Source: Solea solea (Eukaryota > Chordata > Actinopteri > Pleuronectiformes > Soleidae). From it: DNA of 64,000 nt. The notes under the pieces are model-generated. The model was not told the DNA's origin. It searched no databases and saw only the letters and a list, made by a program, of their open reading frames with translations. A program made the translations under genes and the position numbers. The DNA lies in assembly GCF_958295425.1 (NCBI RefSeq), contig NC_081139.1:24658888-24722887 (forward strand). The letters are read 5' to 3'. Position 1 is the stretch's first letter. Every line of letters starts with the position of its first letter. Shown one piece after another: positions 1 through 12,613 of this stretch.

Positions 1-772
1 AATGTAAAAACTATATCCCTCACACCAGCCAGAATCTATGTAGCCTTCAGTTAGCATCAAAACTCAAAAGATGTTTGGTTTGTCCATTGTGGGCACCTGT
101 TCAAACATGGTGGTCCAAAATGGTGGCCTTCTGGCTCCTGATATAAATATAAAAGGCTCATTCTGGGCTAATGAAACACTAAGATAATTATGTTATTGTA
201 AATCTTGGCTGAAGATAAAGCCACCTACATTTTACACATTGGACCCTGAAGATTTTCACCTTACAATGTTTAAAATCCCTAGTTTTTTTGGTAACATGAG
301 TTTCATGAGAAAACTTTCAGAAAATAAAATAGTGTCTGCAAATGAAGTTTTTTGCAAATGTATGTATAAAGCACATTACATCACAAAGAAACCCAATGTG
401 TTTTAAATTATAAAAAAAGAGATATTAAACTAACACCCAATCACTGCCACACAGTGGCTAAATCTAACAATATTTATTTATACAGAGTTTTACAATGATC
501 ACAATAACCTGAATCATAATTATTGAACCATGACTGGGAAATTTCATATAGTCCCATGTGTGCGAGCCATTTCTTTTGGTTATTATTTTGGTATTTGGAC
601 CCTGCTATTACTACTCAGGTTAAATAGTTTTCTTTATTAAAATTTAGAATGGCAAATGGGTCATCAATGTATTCCTGAAAAGAGATTGTTGATCTCTTTA
701 TGAAGCTATTATTGCAAGCTAACTGGATCTTCTCTCATGCATGTGTGTGTGTGTGTGACGTGTTTGTTTCAG
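1..772 (+). other. nsg1: nsg1 intron (3' part), AT-rich
   Basis: No coding exon is visible in this stretch. It ends in a pyrimidine-rich tract and an AG at 771-772 that serve as the acceptor for the first visible nsg1 exon. A short TG microsatellite at about 741-757 sits just before the acceptor. The exon(s) for the N-terminal ~40 residues expected of this family are not recognisable here and should lie to the left of the window. Confidence 0.6.
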
Positions 773-889
773 GTGGTAGTGAAAACAAAGGCGGACTATG
801 ATGGCGAGAGCAAGAAAGGGAAGCTACGGTCTCCTAAAATTGCAGAGTTCTCCATCAGCATCATTGAAGGTGTATCTGAGCGACTCAAA
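773..889 (+). CDS. nsg1: nsg1 internal exon: cytosolic region
   Basis: The 39 codons begin [17 protein letters not shown] and end GVSERLK. They lie between an AG acceptor (771-772) and a GTAAGG donor (890), phase 0 at both ends. In the NSG/calcyon family the VVVKTK..Y segment followed by a basic KKGK stretch and an IAEF..SI..GV.ER.K segment forms the cytosolic region just before the membrane helix. NSG1 (NEEP21/P21) is a neuron-enriched endosomal protein involved in receptor recycling, including AMPA receptors. NSG1 rather than NSG2 or calcyon is chosen because the ITEGV-type segment before the helix is present and the last exon ends like NSG1. Confidence 0.9.
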
Positions 890-3347
890 GTAAGGATAAC
901 GTTGCAGTTGCACTGCAAAAACAACCCTGTTAGAAATTGATTTACAATTTCTAGTTTTAATAAAAATGGAGAAAGCAAATTTTGCTTGGCTATTATTTAA
1001 AACCAGCGTGTAAATCGAGCCACTTTCAGATTGTTATGTGCCTTAAAATGAGGAAAAACTGGCTTAAATTTAAGAAAGTTGTACTTGAATGTAAGAAATT
1101 CTGTCTTTTAACAAATGTTTACTTAAAATGTTTGCACATACCCCATCTGTGATGGTGAATTTAACACAAACTTAATACACACCAGTAGAGAACAAATGAG
1201 TAGTGGGAGTTATGAAAACAATGTTACATATTTTTTTTCTTAAAATGAGATTTTTCTAGTGCGAAAAAATAAGAACAATTTTCCAGAAATGAGGCTTATT
1301 TTACTTTATTGAAAACCCAGCAGTGCAGTGTGGTGTCAGTGCTTCTCCTGCATCACCTCTCACACCCTGTTGTCGTCCTGTTGCCTCTCCTGTCCACTTA
1401 CACTACACTAATACTCTTCCTTTCACCTTCACGTCTCATGTACAGTCCTGCTACAGGGAGACAACGTCTCAATGATTCACTTAACCCCACCCTGAGACTC
1501 TCATTAATTCAGCTGTTGCCAGGGCGATGGCCTCGAAATGGCAGCATCTCTCCTCCTCCTCCTCCTCCTTTAACGCCCCTCTGACCGGCTTAATAAACAC
1601 ATTGTTTTCTGTTTTATTTGTGTGCATGGTCTTAGACTGGGCAATATATTGATTTTATATCAATATCAGGTGTTATCTATCTATCTATCTGTCTGTCTGT
1701 CTGTCTGTATGTCCATCTGTAATTTAAATTTTGTGAATTTGCATCCTTTGTTGTTCCCATCTTATTGTGTAGTGCTCTGCTGCTGTTGTAGCCCTTTTTG
1801 CTTTAGAAAAACATAGATTTGATTTTTATTTCATTTTATTTGATTTGATTTGATGGTTAAAACATGTAATTATGTCAAAGTAAAAACGGCAGTTTATGTG
1901 TGTACAATATGTGCAAAGAGACGAGAGTAGAGAAACTACAAACTAGTAAAATCAACAGATGAAACTGACAGGCTTCCCTTCAATTCCCAAATATCTAAAG
2001 GAGCACACTGCTGTCTTAGAGAACACAGCTTGTACACTCATAATGGAGCTTTGAAATGCTGCATGCAGCCCTTTCATTGCAGAACATCTCTTTCATAAGC
2101 TCCCTTTGTGCCTCTTTATTAGTTTTGTAGTGTCACCTCTGCTGTGCAAGGGCAGGATCCACAAAGACACATGAGAATACTGTCTTTTTATTCACATTGA
2201 CATGCGCTGTAAGTCATCCAATTTGTGTCAAACATGCTGGGGAACACTACAGAAAGTACTTTTATGTGCAGTGTCTCACTCCCTCTAAGAAATGATCAAA
2301 ATATTCTGACATTCAATGGAAGTTTATATCTGGATTTTTCCATCACACAATTATAGAAGATTTTCACTGATATTGTTATTCTATCTAAGAGACGAGGACA
2401 GGGAGAACATTATTTTGCTGAAACCCACTACAGTACTTCTGTTCCATTCTACATAAGACTGATTTTTTGTACATTGTCCCTGGTCAAACAAAGAAAACAT
2501 TGTTGTTGTTTTTTATCACTGTGTCATGCATAGAAACAAGATACCATTATTTATAAAGACAGACTAGTTAGCCAGAGTAGAACATAAATGAGAAATAATC
2601 AAAAAATCCAGGGTTTAATGTTGCGTTCCATTTGTAGCTGCAACTTGGGATTTAGAAGGTTACGCCCCGTGACCTCTGATTTATAACTGGGAAACTTGGA
2701 GCAACCTTACATACCCTGAGTACTGTTTACTGTTTAACTATAGACATGTTGCTAAGCTGTTGCAAAATACCAGCGTTATTATGGACTGGTAGGGCTAACA
2801 ATGGCTAACCTACGATATCTTTGTACTTCTGACTTCTGATGAAAATAGCATTATAAGAACTGGATGTAGCTCCGCCCCCTCTGCCTTGAAGATTTTGTCA
2901 TGGTGGCCAATCGTGGTACTGCAACCAAAAATACTCATACGGCCCAAAAAGCAATTTTCCCATTGACCACAATAGTAAAAGAGACGCCTATAAAACTGTT
3001 CACAGGACACCTCGAGACATGGACATAGGCATGTATAGATCTTTATATTCTATATTTTTAATTCATGGAGTTTTATATTTGTGTGACGTCTCAGCTGTGT
3101 ACGAGCAAAGTGCTACTGTCAGGGAACCGTATGATGTGAAAACTTTATGACAAATGTAAATAAATGAAGGCGATGGGGGGGTTATTTATTCGTCGCTCAT
3201 TAGCATTTATTTCAAAACTTATTATCGACGTATTAACGAGCTGCACCAGTGATTCCCAGGGAGGCTGCTTGTCTTATCGTCACTTTCTGTTCAAAAAGTT
3301 ACTGATAAATGAGATGAACATGTTAATTAGAGTTGTGTGATCTGCAG
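890..3347 (+). other. nsg1: nsg1 intron
   Basis: This is a 2.46-kb intron between two phase-0 exons, with donor GTAAGG at 890 and acceptor CTGCAG ending at 3347. It holds a TATC/TCTG tetranucleotide microsatellite at about 1673-1710. I found no convincing gene or dated transposon in it. The short open frames inside lack family resemblance. Confidence 0.85.
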
Positions 3348-3458
3348 GTGACTTTGCTGGTGATCTGTGCCCTGGCCTTCCTGGTGTGTGTGGTGTTCCT
3401 GGTGGTCTACAAGGTCTACCAGTACGAGCAGCCTTGCCCCGACAGCTTCGTTTTCACG
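3348..3458 (+). CDS. nsg1: nsg1 internal exon: transmembrane helix
   Basis: The 37 codons hold a strongly hydrophobic run ([20 protein letters not shown]) followed by [17 protein letters not shown]. In the NSG family this is the single membrane-spanning segment, then a short Y-K-rich linker and the start of the lumenal cysteine-containing region (C-P-D/E-G/S-F). The exon is bounded by CTGCAG and GTAAAG and is phase 0 on both sides, so it joins both neighbours without breaking frame. The match to vertebrate NSG1 (VVYKVYKYD..CPDGF) is obvious by eye. Confidence 0.92.
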
Positions 3459-4035
3459 GTAAAGACTTAGAGGGCATTGTCATTAGTGACAATTATCATT
3501 TTATTGTTATCCCAAGTATGTCAAATAAATGAGCTGATGTTAGAACTGACCCAGACATGTATCTTTTTCATGAGCACTGCACCAAGGTTATAATAGTTTT
3601 GGATTATTCATTAGTTTTTTATTTATTTAATTCTTAGTTTTAGTTAATTGTAATATGGCGTATTTGGCAGGTACAAGATTCAAAAAGATCATAATAAGTA
3701 TGAGTAATAAGTATTAGCAACCATCCCTGAAACAAAGACCCTGTAAGTGTCCTGTAATTATACATTTATACAAACATACTTATGGGTTATGCCAATAAAT
3801 CCTCCTAAATGTCATTTTAAAGTGAATATTACTGTAGAACCAATGTCACAGAATCTTCTTACTTTATAACAGTTTTCCATTGACGTCACTGTTGTAGTGG
3901 CTGGCACTGTTACCTCACAGCTTCATGTACAGGCTACGTTCTTAGCAGTAGCACTTGTATTAATGTGTCCATGGTGCAGACTAATTCATCACCTCTTGGT
4001 ATTTTTTAATCTTGTTCCATTTCACATTGGAGCAG

Positions 4036-4236
4036 CAAGGACGCTGCATGCCTGCTGGGATGTACGGCAACTACCCGCCTCAGGGCCCTGGGGGCCGCGG
4101 GCGCCTCTTTACCCTCATCAACCACTACAACATGGCCAAGCAGACCATCACTCGCTCAGTATCACCATGGATGACCATCATGTCTGAGGAGAAGGTCACC
4201 CAGCAGGAGACGGAGACTGCTCAGAAGCTGGCTTAA
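4036..4236 (+). CDS. nsg1: nsg1 last coding exon
   Basis: The 66 codons plus TAA begin QGRCMPAGMYGNY and end in the family signature: NHYNMAKQTITRSVSPWM, then SEEK..QQETE.A.K.A and stop. This ending is that of NSG1; NSG2 and calcyon end differently. The acceptor at 4034-4035 is preferred over the AG at 4031-4032 because it gives the usual three residues between the helix exon and the conserved cysteine. The visible protein is 39+37+66 = 142 residues. One oddity is that the segment between the cysteine and the conserved NHYN block is rich in P and G (NYPPQGPGGRGR) where mammalian NSG1 is charged. Confidence 0.92.
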   Translation, partial: QGRCMPAGMYGNYPPQGPGGRGRLFTLINHYNMAKQTITRSVSPWMTIMSEEKVTQQETETAQKLA

Positions 4237-5430
4237 TCAACCCCGGGGGTCAGGAGGTGGCCTCACCTGCTGCAGAGTAAAGAAAATAAATAATATGGTT
4301 GTGCCATTCAAGCAAACCTCAGAGTCCCATTGCTTTTTACGGGTGGTGAAAAAAACAACAACTTCTATTTCCTGAGGTGCTACGCGGCCTTTGATGTAGT
4401 TTGGTCAGCTGACGTGTGCTGTAGCAGGAAATCTGGGAGAAATTTGAACTTGTTCTTCGGCGACGTGAGGCTTTGCGTCTGGTGGATTCGTGGTTTGTTT
4501 GAATAGCATTATGTTGTTGTTTATTTACACTTGAAAAAAGAGTGGCAAACGTGTAGAAATGGCCACAGAAACAAACACCAACTGACACACACACACGCAC
4601 ACACACACACTCGCTGTCTTTGTACATACACATATGTAAGAGAACTCACTTTAGTACTCAAGATTGTGAAATGACTGTGAACCATTTTTGTGTCTGCGTC
4701 GCTTGTTTTCACGCACATGCACGCACGACTTTAATAATAATAATAATAATTATAATGATGATAATAATAATAATGATGATCAAACAGTTTGCTTTGAGCC
4801 TTTCAAATACATTGAGTACTGATCGCGCATGTCAGACTGCTTCAGGTCCAGCATATTTGCTACTGAGGTCACAACGTTTTCTGTCCTGATATTGTGAATA
4901 AAGAGGGTTGAACTGTAACATTTTAACCAGCAAAAAAAAGAAAGAAAAGAAAGTATTTTAATCATGTTAATTTGATGCTATCTGCGTATAGTGCTGCTGT
5001 TAAAGAGTTTATAGTATTTGAGTCTTTAAAACCAGCATTAATGAATGTCTCCATTCATTGGAACTCTTTGTGAACACCATGTGATTTTCTTTGCTGGCTT
5101 CAATTTAAAAAAGAAAAAAAGAACAGTTGCTTTTCATAGCAGAAATCCAATGCTACTCTACTGAATGTTTTTTGCTAGTGAAGACACTGTATTGTGCACT
5201 GATTCATGTCTCCACCTCGCACATGTTAGACTTAGGTTGATGTAGTGGAACAAACTGACGGTAGTTGCTTGTCCTGTTGCTTTTTTCTTGTATTTGTCAT
5301 TTGACCGACACCGTCACAGATTACGCACTGTTTTATTTTCCGCAGACAGTGTAATGATTACCATTGAAGTGCATTTGCTACATAAAAATGTGACATGAGA
5401 AACTGAAATAAAGTGCCCACATTTCACACC
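4237..5430 (+). other. nsg1: nsg1 3' UTR with three possible poly(A) signals
   Basis: Sequence after the stop contains AATAAA at 4285-4290, 4897-4902 and 5407-5412. The last is followed by a TG-rich run from about 5451 that could act as a downstream element, so the long 3' UTR may end near 5430. Inside are a CA tract (about 4588-4611) and an AAT/AAC-type tract (about 4732-4780). No coding feature is present. Transcript ends are inferred only. Confidence 0.55.
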
Positions 5431-5639
5431 AATTGTTTAGTTGGAATTCATGAGTGTGTGTGTGTGTGTGTAATAATAATAAATATAATAAAAAAAATAC
5501 TTTAAAAATTAAACACATTTTTTTTTCAGCTCTAGGGGATGATCCGCATTTTTGATTTGGCAGAAATGCAACCCTGCCATTTTTCAGTGCTTGGAACCAG
5601 CACTAGGAGTACACTGGATATGGTCAATTAAGAATGTTC

Positions 5640-5735
5640 AATGAACAATGAGCTATGGGGATTGGGTTCCTTGTTCAGGGGTCAGCCAGCCCTCAACCTG
5701 GTGGGGATTCAAACAGGCACTAAAATGCCCACAGT
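5640..5735. repeat. possible old SINE-like fragment
   Basis: The stretch resembles the tRNA-related part of a common fish SINE: 'ccttgttcaggggtc', then 'ggtggggattcaaac'. It is divergent and short and lies between the nsg1 and stx18 3' ends. Recognised from memory only. Confidence 0.25.
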
Positions 5736-5973
5736 GCTAAAAATAAAAATACAAAAACAGTTGACAGCTCATGTTTCCTTGAGTTACGGTCAAATAAACA
5801 CTCTTAACTCGTGTGTCGAACATCGCCTTCATGACTCTAATGAATCGTTGAACCAGCTCAGCTCGCTTGGAACCTCACCAGAGCAGGTGCTATAAAAGTA
5901 CCAGGTACTTATAGTTTATTATTATTATTATTATTATTTTTATTATAGTTTAATCCCAGTAAAATGGATTATC

Positions 5974-6263
5974 TACGACGGAGTATTAGGGCCACATTGA
6001 GAATATATATATTTTTTTCAGACCTTGAGAATAAAGTCGCAAATATACGAGAATAAAGTCGCAATATTCTAACCTATTGTTTTAGAAGAGGAGAGTTGCG
6101 GACTTGGATGAAATCACTGCTTTTGTGGAAGGGGAAACAGCTGGAACTGGTCGACTGCAGGGTTATCGGGGGATGCATCAGTGGGTAAATTTACGACTTT
6201 ATTCTCGAAGTCTGTGAATTTATTTTTTCTCAATGTGGCCTTAATACTCCTAATATGTCGTAA
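5974..6263. mobile_element. MITE with terminal inverted repeats
   Basis: The left end GGAGTATTAGGGCCACATTG (from 5980) is mirrored by the right end, whose reverse complement starts GGAGTATTAAGGCCACATTG (from 6250): 19 of 20 match. Both arms also carry inverted copies of an 'agaataaagtcgcaa'-type segment, and TACGAC lies just outside each end. This is a short non-autonomous DNA element with no coding capacity, between the convergent nsg1 and stx18 genes. The superfamily is not clear because no clean target duplication was found. Confidence 0.7.
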
Positions 6264-6479
6264 TTATCTGAAGCATCACTGGCTGTTTGAATCCCAAAAA
6301 CTGGGACAGGCTATATTTTCCTGCTGTTACCTGAAATCTTGACATAAATGTGAGATAAATAATAACTCATAAGTAAAGAGAGACAGAACTGAAGTTAGGA
6401 TATTACTTCTTGTTTTACTAGAATGTGAGTGGTGTCAGTACAGTTGTGTTGTGACAGATTAAAAAAAAAAAAAAAAGAG

Positions 6480-6976
6480 GCCTGGATAACAAAACATTAT
6501 TCAGTGGTTTGACAGCGAGGTTTAAGTTGAATGACTACAAACAGAAGATGAACATTCACACAGAATCCTGCAGTAAATCTGGCTCCAAACGAGGTCAACA
6601 GAAAGCAAAAGCTGTGTTTTTCAGTCATTATCAACCATGATCATTCCTCTTGAGAAAAAGACAGACATTCACACTAATAATGGAAAAGTGGATACAGTGC
6701 TCCCTATGCAGCTCGCCTTCAAACAAGTGCTTCTCAGCAAACTGCAGCTTCACTAAAAGCACTGGACAAAGACAAAGTGATGCTTCAGCTCGGGGAATAA
6801 CAAACAGCCACGTCTACCGGAATCCAGAACTTCTCTGAAGAACAACTGTGTTCATCACGATACAAACTGAACATTGAGTCTCAGCGCTGTCATCACTCGT
6901 TACTGTTTTCTCCAGTTATGTGGCAGAGCCAGAGCAGTTTGCGGTCACGTACACAGAGTGCGTGCTGGCAGCTGTG
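6480..6976 (-). other. stx18: probable stx18 3' UTR
   Basis: This lies directly after the stx18 stop codon on the - strand and is unique-looking, without an open frame that fits a family. No AATAAA could be assigned with confidence on the - strand close to the stop, so the transcript end is not fixed. A run of A residues lies at about 6461-6477 on the + strand. Confidence 0.4.
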
Positions 6977-7105
<129 letters not shown>

Positions 7106-7119
7106 TTAGATTATTTTTA

Positions 7120-7239
<120 letters not shown>

Positions 7240-7324
7240 TCAAGGAAATTGAGAAAGACAAAACTTGTCATCAAAACACTGTGCATAATATAAGTAACTG
7301 AGTGAGTGAGAGGAAAGGAACTCA

Positions 7325-8217
<893 letters not shown>

Positions 8218-8896
8218 CAGGGATGGGAATAACGGCGTTAGAAATAAATGGCGTTACTTTTTTCAGTAACGAGTAATCTAATAAATTACTGTTTCAATCA
8301 TGATGACGTTGTTACTGTTACTGAAACGCAGTGTGTTACATTATTATCTCATTGAGGCTGTTTTCAACTAAATCTCTAAAACAAGAGGCAAAGTTTTTTT
8401 GTTTTTTTTTACTCTTCTTTCTCATGAGACAACCACAAAACCGCCTAATGCTTTAGGATTAACCGAGCCCGGTTAATCCTAAAGCAGCCTTCTTCAACTG
8501 GAAGTATAGCCATTACTTTTTTCCGTAAATGAAATGAAAGGAAAAAATTTATACATTAAAGTCACATTATGCCCTGGACAAAAGTGCTTCTCCATGTTAG
8601 ACTCACTTCATCCCACAGCAACATTAAACTAACACTGTTTCTGTTAGTAATTTATTACATTAATTGTACATTTCATTATAATATTCAGATTTATCATAAA
8701 TAATTGAACATGCATATGAAATGTAAGTTCTGTTAGAGAGGCGGTGGAGGCGGGCTCCAAATTCTTTGAGCAAATAAAATGTACTTAAAAGTAACGCATT
8801 AGTTACTTTCCCTAGTAACTAGTTACTTTTATTATTTGTAACTCAGTAACAGTACTTTTTGGGAGAAGTAACTAGTAACTGTAACTAAATACACTG
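8218..8896. mobile_element. hAT-like MITE with perfect 8-bp target duplication
   Basis: The 679-bp element is flanked by the direct repeat TGTATATG at 8210-8217 and 8897-8904. Its ends start CAGGGATGGGAATAACGG on the left and, read inward from the right, CAGTGTATTTAGTTACAG. An 8-bp duplication and CAG-type ends are hallmarks of the hAT superfamily. Both subterminal regions are rich in AGTAAC/GTTACT words in inverted orientation. An internal perfect palindrome lies at 8450-8485. No open frame for a transposase is present. The element sits in stx18 intron 8, and its right duplication ends 26 bases from exon 8. Confidence 0.85.
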
Positions 8897-8930
8897 TGTA
8901 TATGACACACTTATTAAAAAGGAGACTCAC

Positions 8931-8989
8931 CTCACTTCATCCACCAGGTTGTTCATCTCACTCACGAGCCTCTGGTTCTCCTGCTCAAA
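8931..8989 (-). CDS. stx18: stx18 exon 8: start of SNARE motif
   Basis: The exon encodes residues 224-242 (FEQENQRLVSEMNNLVDEV) plus two bases of R243, matching FEQENQRL.GEMN.L.DEV of mammalian syntaxin-18. Acceptor GTCCAG, donor GTGAGT at 8930. The donor lies only 26 bases from the target duplication of a MITE. Confidence 0.95.
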
Positions 8990-9148
8990 CTGGACACACA
9001 CACACTTTGTGTCATTTGTGTAATGACAAATAAATGAAAAGATATTTGGACCTCTATTCAAATCATTCTACTGAACACACGAATCATACACATCACCATA
9101 TACGGTACAACATGAATCATAAATGATGACGCCCGAGGCGCTGAGTAC

Positions 9149-9243
9149 CATCTGGATCTCCTCAGGAGAGAGCTCGTCTTCCACTCTGACCTCCTCCCAC
9201 AGGTGTTCCACAGTGTTGTCCAGAACCTCAGACACACTCTTCT
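9149..9243 (-). CDS. stx18: stx18 exon 7: linker and DELSPEEIQM block
   Basis: The exon encodes residues 192-223: EKSVSEVLDNTVEHLWEEVR, then VEDELSPEEIQM. The DELSPEEIQM block directly before the SNARE motif is identical to the mammalian protein, and the part before it belongs to the variable linker. The acceptor is CTTCAG ending at 9244. The donor GTACTC at 9148 is weaker than the others but is required by the frame. Confidence 0.92.
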
Positions 9244-9699
9244 CTGAAGGACGACAAACAGAGTGAAAATCACAACATGTCCGAGGCCATTCTCTGCATT
9301 CACTGGTTGCTAATTCTCTCTGTATTTCCTTGTAGTTATCTTCATTGTCTAGTGCCTTGGTTCTCAAACTGTGGTACGTGCCCCACAAACTACTATACTT
9401 ATATACCAGGGTATGTGATCACATTGAATTTTGACAGGAACAAAGTAATAATACTACATTAAGTAATAATAATTAGTCACCTATCTGTGATGTGAATGAT
9501 GGTAAATGGTATAAATGATGAAAAATGGTTTCTCTGGTTTCTTTGATGTAGAAGAGTAGGGAAATATTTGAATTTAAGAAGCTTAACAAATCTGATTCAA
9601 AATAATAAAGTAATATAATGATAACATAATAAAAAACAACAACAAACAAACTAGTTATTGGGCTGTGATGTTGATCATTTGAGTTCATTTGTCGAAGCA

Positions 9700-12235
9700 A
9701 CATTTGCATCCAACTACAGACTAAAATACAATGCAGTGAGTTTGCTAAACTATTGTCTATTTGATGCATTGATTTTGATTGTGTTGTTTTAGTGGGTGAC
9801 TTTAACATTCATGCTGATAATTGCAAAGATGGAAGTGCTAAAGAACTTTTTATGATATTTTATGATTTAATGGATAACTTTGGGTTTTCTCAACATGTAA
9901 CAGTTTCAACACATAACACGGGACATTATACTAGATCTAATTATTTCCAAAGGTCTTAATATCTATGAGGTTGTGGGGACTGATGTCGCACTCTCTGATC
10001 ATTGCTGCGTTTCATTTAAAATGACCACCCCTGCTAATCCTATCAAAGGCGAAGGACGTTACATTCATGATAACACCTGTGCATTATTCACGCAGGCTTT
10101 TGCAGCATCACCAAACCCTGCGCTCAGCTCTTGTTGATGACCTTGTGAATAGTTTTAGTACCAAAGTTACGACTGTAGTTGATTCCATCGACGAAATCAG
10201 GACCAAAGTTTCATCAGGAAGGAAAAAGTCACCTTGGAGAAATGCCACACTGATAAAGCTCAAAAGAGTCTGGAGCCAAAGTAGAACGCAGGTGGCAAAA
10301 AAACTAACTCCAGGTTTACTATGACATCTATAACGAGAGCCTCCAAATCTATAACCACGAATTGATCACTCTTCTCAGAGATTATTAATAGAAACAGTAA
10401 GAATGCCTGAATATTGTTCTCTGAACCCAGAAGCTCCAGTCCCAGCTGAACTGCTGTCCAAAAAGTCAACGACTTTGCAGCCTTTATCATCAGATAAAAT
10501 ACAGATAAAACAAACAATCTGCAGTGCCGGCTCAAGCAAAATCATGATGTCACGTTTGCCTTCTTGTTCTCCAGCTAATCTGGCACAACAGAAACTGTTA
10601 AACAGTTAAAAGCCACAAAATGCTGCCTTGATATTCTGCCAACAAATTTCTTTAAAACTATTTTTAACTGCACAGCTTCAGATGTTTTGCAGAGAGTAAA
10701 CACTTCTCTTCAGTCAGGGCAGTTTCCCCAGGCTATGAAAACTGCAATAATTAAACTTCTAAAAAAGAAAATCTAATCTGGATGTAACTATAGGCCCATA
10801 TCCAACAGATCAATCAGCGTTGTTTATCAACAAATTCATGCCTTTTTGGTGCAAATCAATCTCTTCACTGACTTTCAGGCTGGATTGGGAGCACACCACA
10901 GCACTGAGACCACACTTATTTAAGTCTTAAATGACATACATCTGAATTATGATGCATCTCAAACCACTGTCCTGTTATTATTGGACCTTAGTGTCGCATT
11001 TGACATAGTTGTTTACAACATACTGATTGACAGACTGGAAAAAGGGGTGGGACTTACTGGTGCTGTGCTAAACTGGTTCATCATACTTACAAGATAGGGA
11101 ATACTTTGTCTCAGTTGGTAATGATGACTCTGACATGTGGGGTTCCTCAAGGGTCCATTCTCGGGCCACTTCTATTCAACATCTACACGCTGCCTCTAGC
11201 TCTATCTCTTATCACACCTATGCAGATGACACCCAACTTTATATTCCAGTGTCATCACATGACTAGAGTACCTTACTCTCACTGAGTAAGTGAATCCATC
11301 AAATCTGTGAGCCGACGTGCCAGAACTTTCTCCAGCTCAATGCAGACAAGACTAAAGTGACTGTTTTTGGCCTCAAAAATGAAAGGTCAAAGGTCAGTGC
11401 TCTCCTTGACACCATGTCATTGAAAGCTACAAATCAAGGCATATATCTTGGTGTAATTATTGAGTCAGACCTGAATTTTAACAACCACCTAAAAGCTATC
11501 ATTAAGTCTGGCTATTACCACCTGAAGAACATTGCAAAGATCAAGGGTTTTCTGTCCAAACAAGACACAGAAACTTGTTCATGCTTTCATTTTCAGCAGA
11601 CTAGATTATTGCAATGGTGTCTTTAAGGGTCTTAACAATAATCAATCAGGCAGCTGCAGCTGGTCCAGAAGGCTGCTGCCAGAGTCCTGACTAATACCAG
11701 GAAATTGGACCACATCACACCACTCCTCAGATCACAACACTGGCTTCCCGTGAGTCAAAGGATAGATTTCAAATTCAAAAGCACTGAATGGTCTTGGACC
11801 AAAATATATCCCAGACTTATTAGTTCCCTATGAAGCATCCAGAGCTCTAAGATCATCAGGAACAGGTTTACTGTGTGTTTCCCAGATGTAGAACCAAAGA
11901 AAGTGAAGCAGCATTCAGTTCTTCTGCTCCTCCCCTGTGGAACACCTGAGGTCTGCTCATTTAAATCAGGCCTGAAAACATTATTATTTACTATATATAA
12001 TATATATTATTTAATTTTTCTTAAATTCTTAAATAATCATCTTAATTATCAATTAATTCTTGTCTTTTATATGCACTTTGTATTGGTAAATCACACCTTT
12101 ATCTCTCATGATTTGAATGACTATTTTAATTTTAATGTTGATTTAAATATCTTAGTTTTAGTCTTGGATTTTCTATATTTCTATGCCCATGTAAAGCACT
12201 TTGAGTTGCCCTGTGTATGAATAGTGGATTGCATA
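9700..12235 (+). mobile_element. degraded non-LTR retrotransposon (L2/Rex1-like LINE), 5' truncated
   Basis: This is a broken copy lying antisense to stx18 in intron 6. Endonuclease traces are GDFNIH (from 9795) and SDHCC (about 9994-10010). Reverse-transcriptase traces are LLLDLSVAFD (about 10974-11003) and YADDTQLYI (from 11219), the YADD catalytic box. The 3' end has the 'gtaaagcactttgagttgcc' tail seen in fish LINEs (about 12190). Reading frames shift and stop many times, so it cannot encode an active protein. Family assignment beyond 'jockey/CR1-type LINE' is from memory of motif style. Confidence 0.8.
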
Positions 12236-12414
12236 CATGAAGACAGCTCATGATAATGTGTACAATAGTACTCACCTGCATAAATTAAAATTGAGTGATA
12301 TGTTTGCTGATTGTATGACACGGATCTGTTGTGTACTCCTACTCTGTTAGTCTATATATGTGCTTTAAGTGTTTGTGTGTGTGTGTGTGTGTTGGTCATT
12401 CCATCTAACCTTAC

Positions 12415-12506
12415 CAGAACCTTCCTCCTTGACAGTTTTCCCCTCCACAGGCTCCACCTCTCGTGGTTTCTCCACCCGACTGTGGTGTTCTGGTGCCAGT
12501 CTGGAT
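12415..12506 (-). CDS. stx18: stx18 exon 6: variable linker
   Basis: The exon encodes L161 (split codon) to residue 191: LSRLAPEHHSRVEKPREVEP, then VEGKTVKEEGS. It begins with the conserved LS.L.PE after KKR and then becomes a Glu/Lys-rich, low-conservation linker, shorter than in mammals. Acceptor TTTTAG, donor GTAAGG. The phase (2 in, 1 out) fits both neighbours. Confidence 0.88.
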
Positions 12507-12613
12507 CTAAAACCATGTGAATCAATTACGGTATCAGTCCGACACGGTCACTTTACATCTGTGAAACTATGAAGCTGTTAACACATTTGTAGCAGCCATT
12601 ACTATGTAACAAT

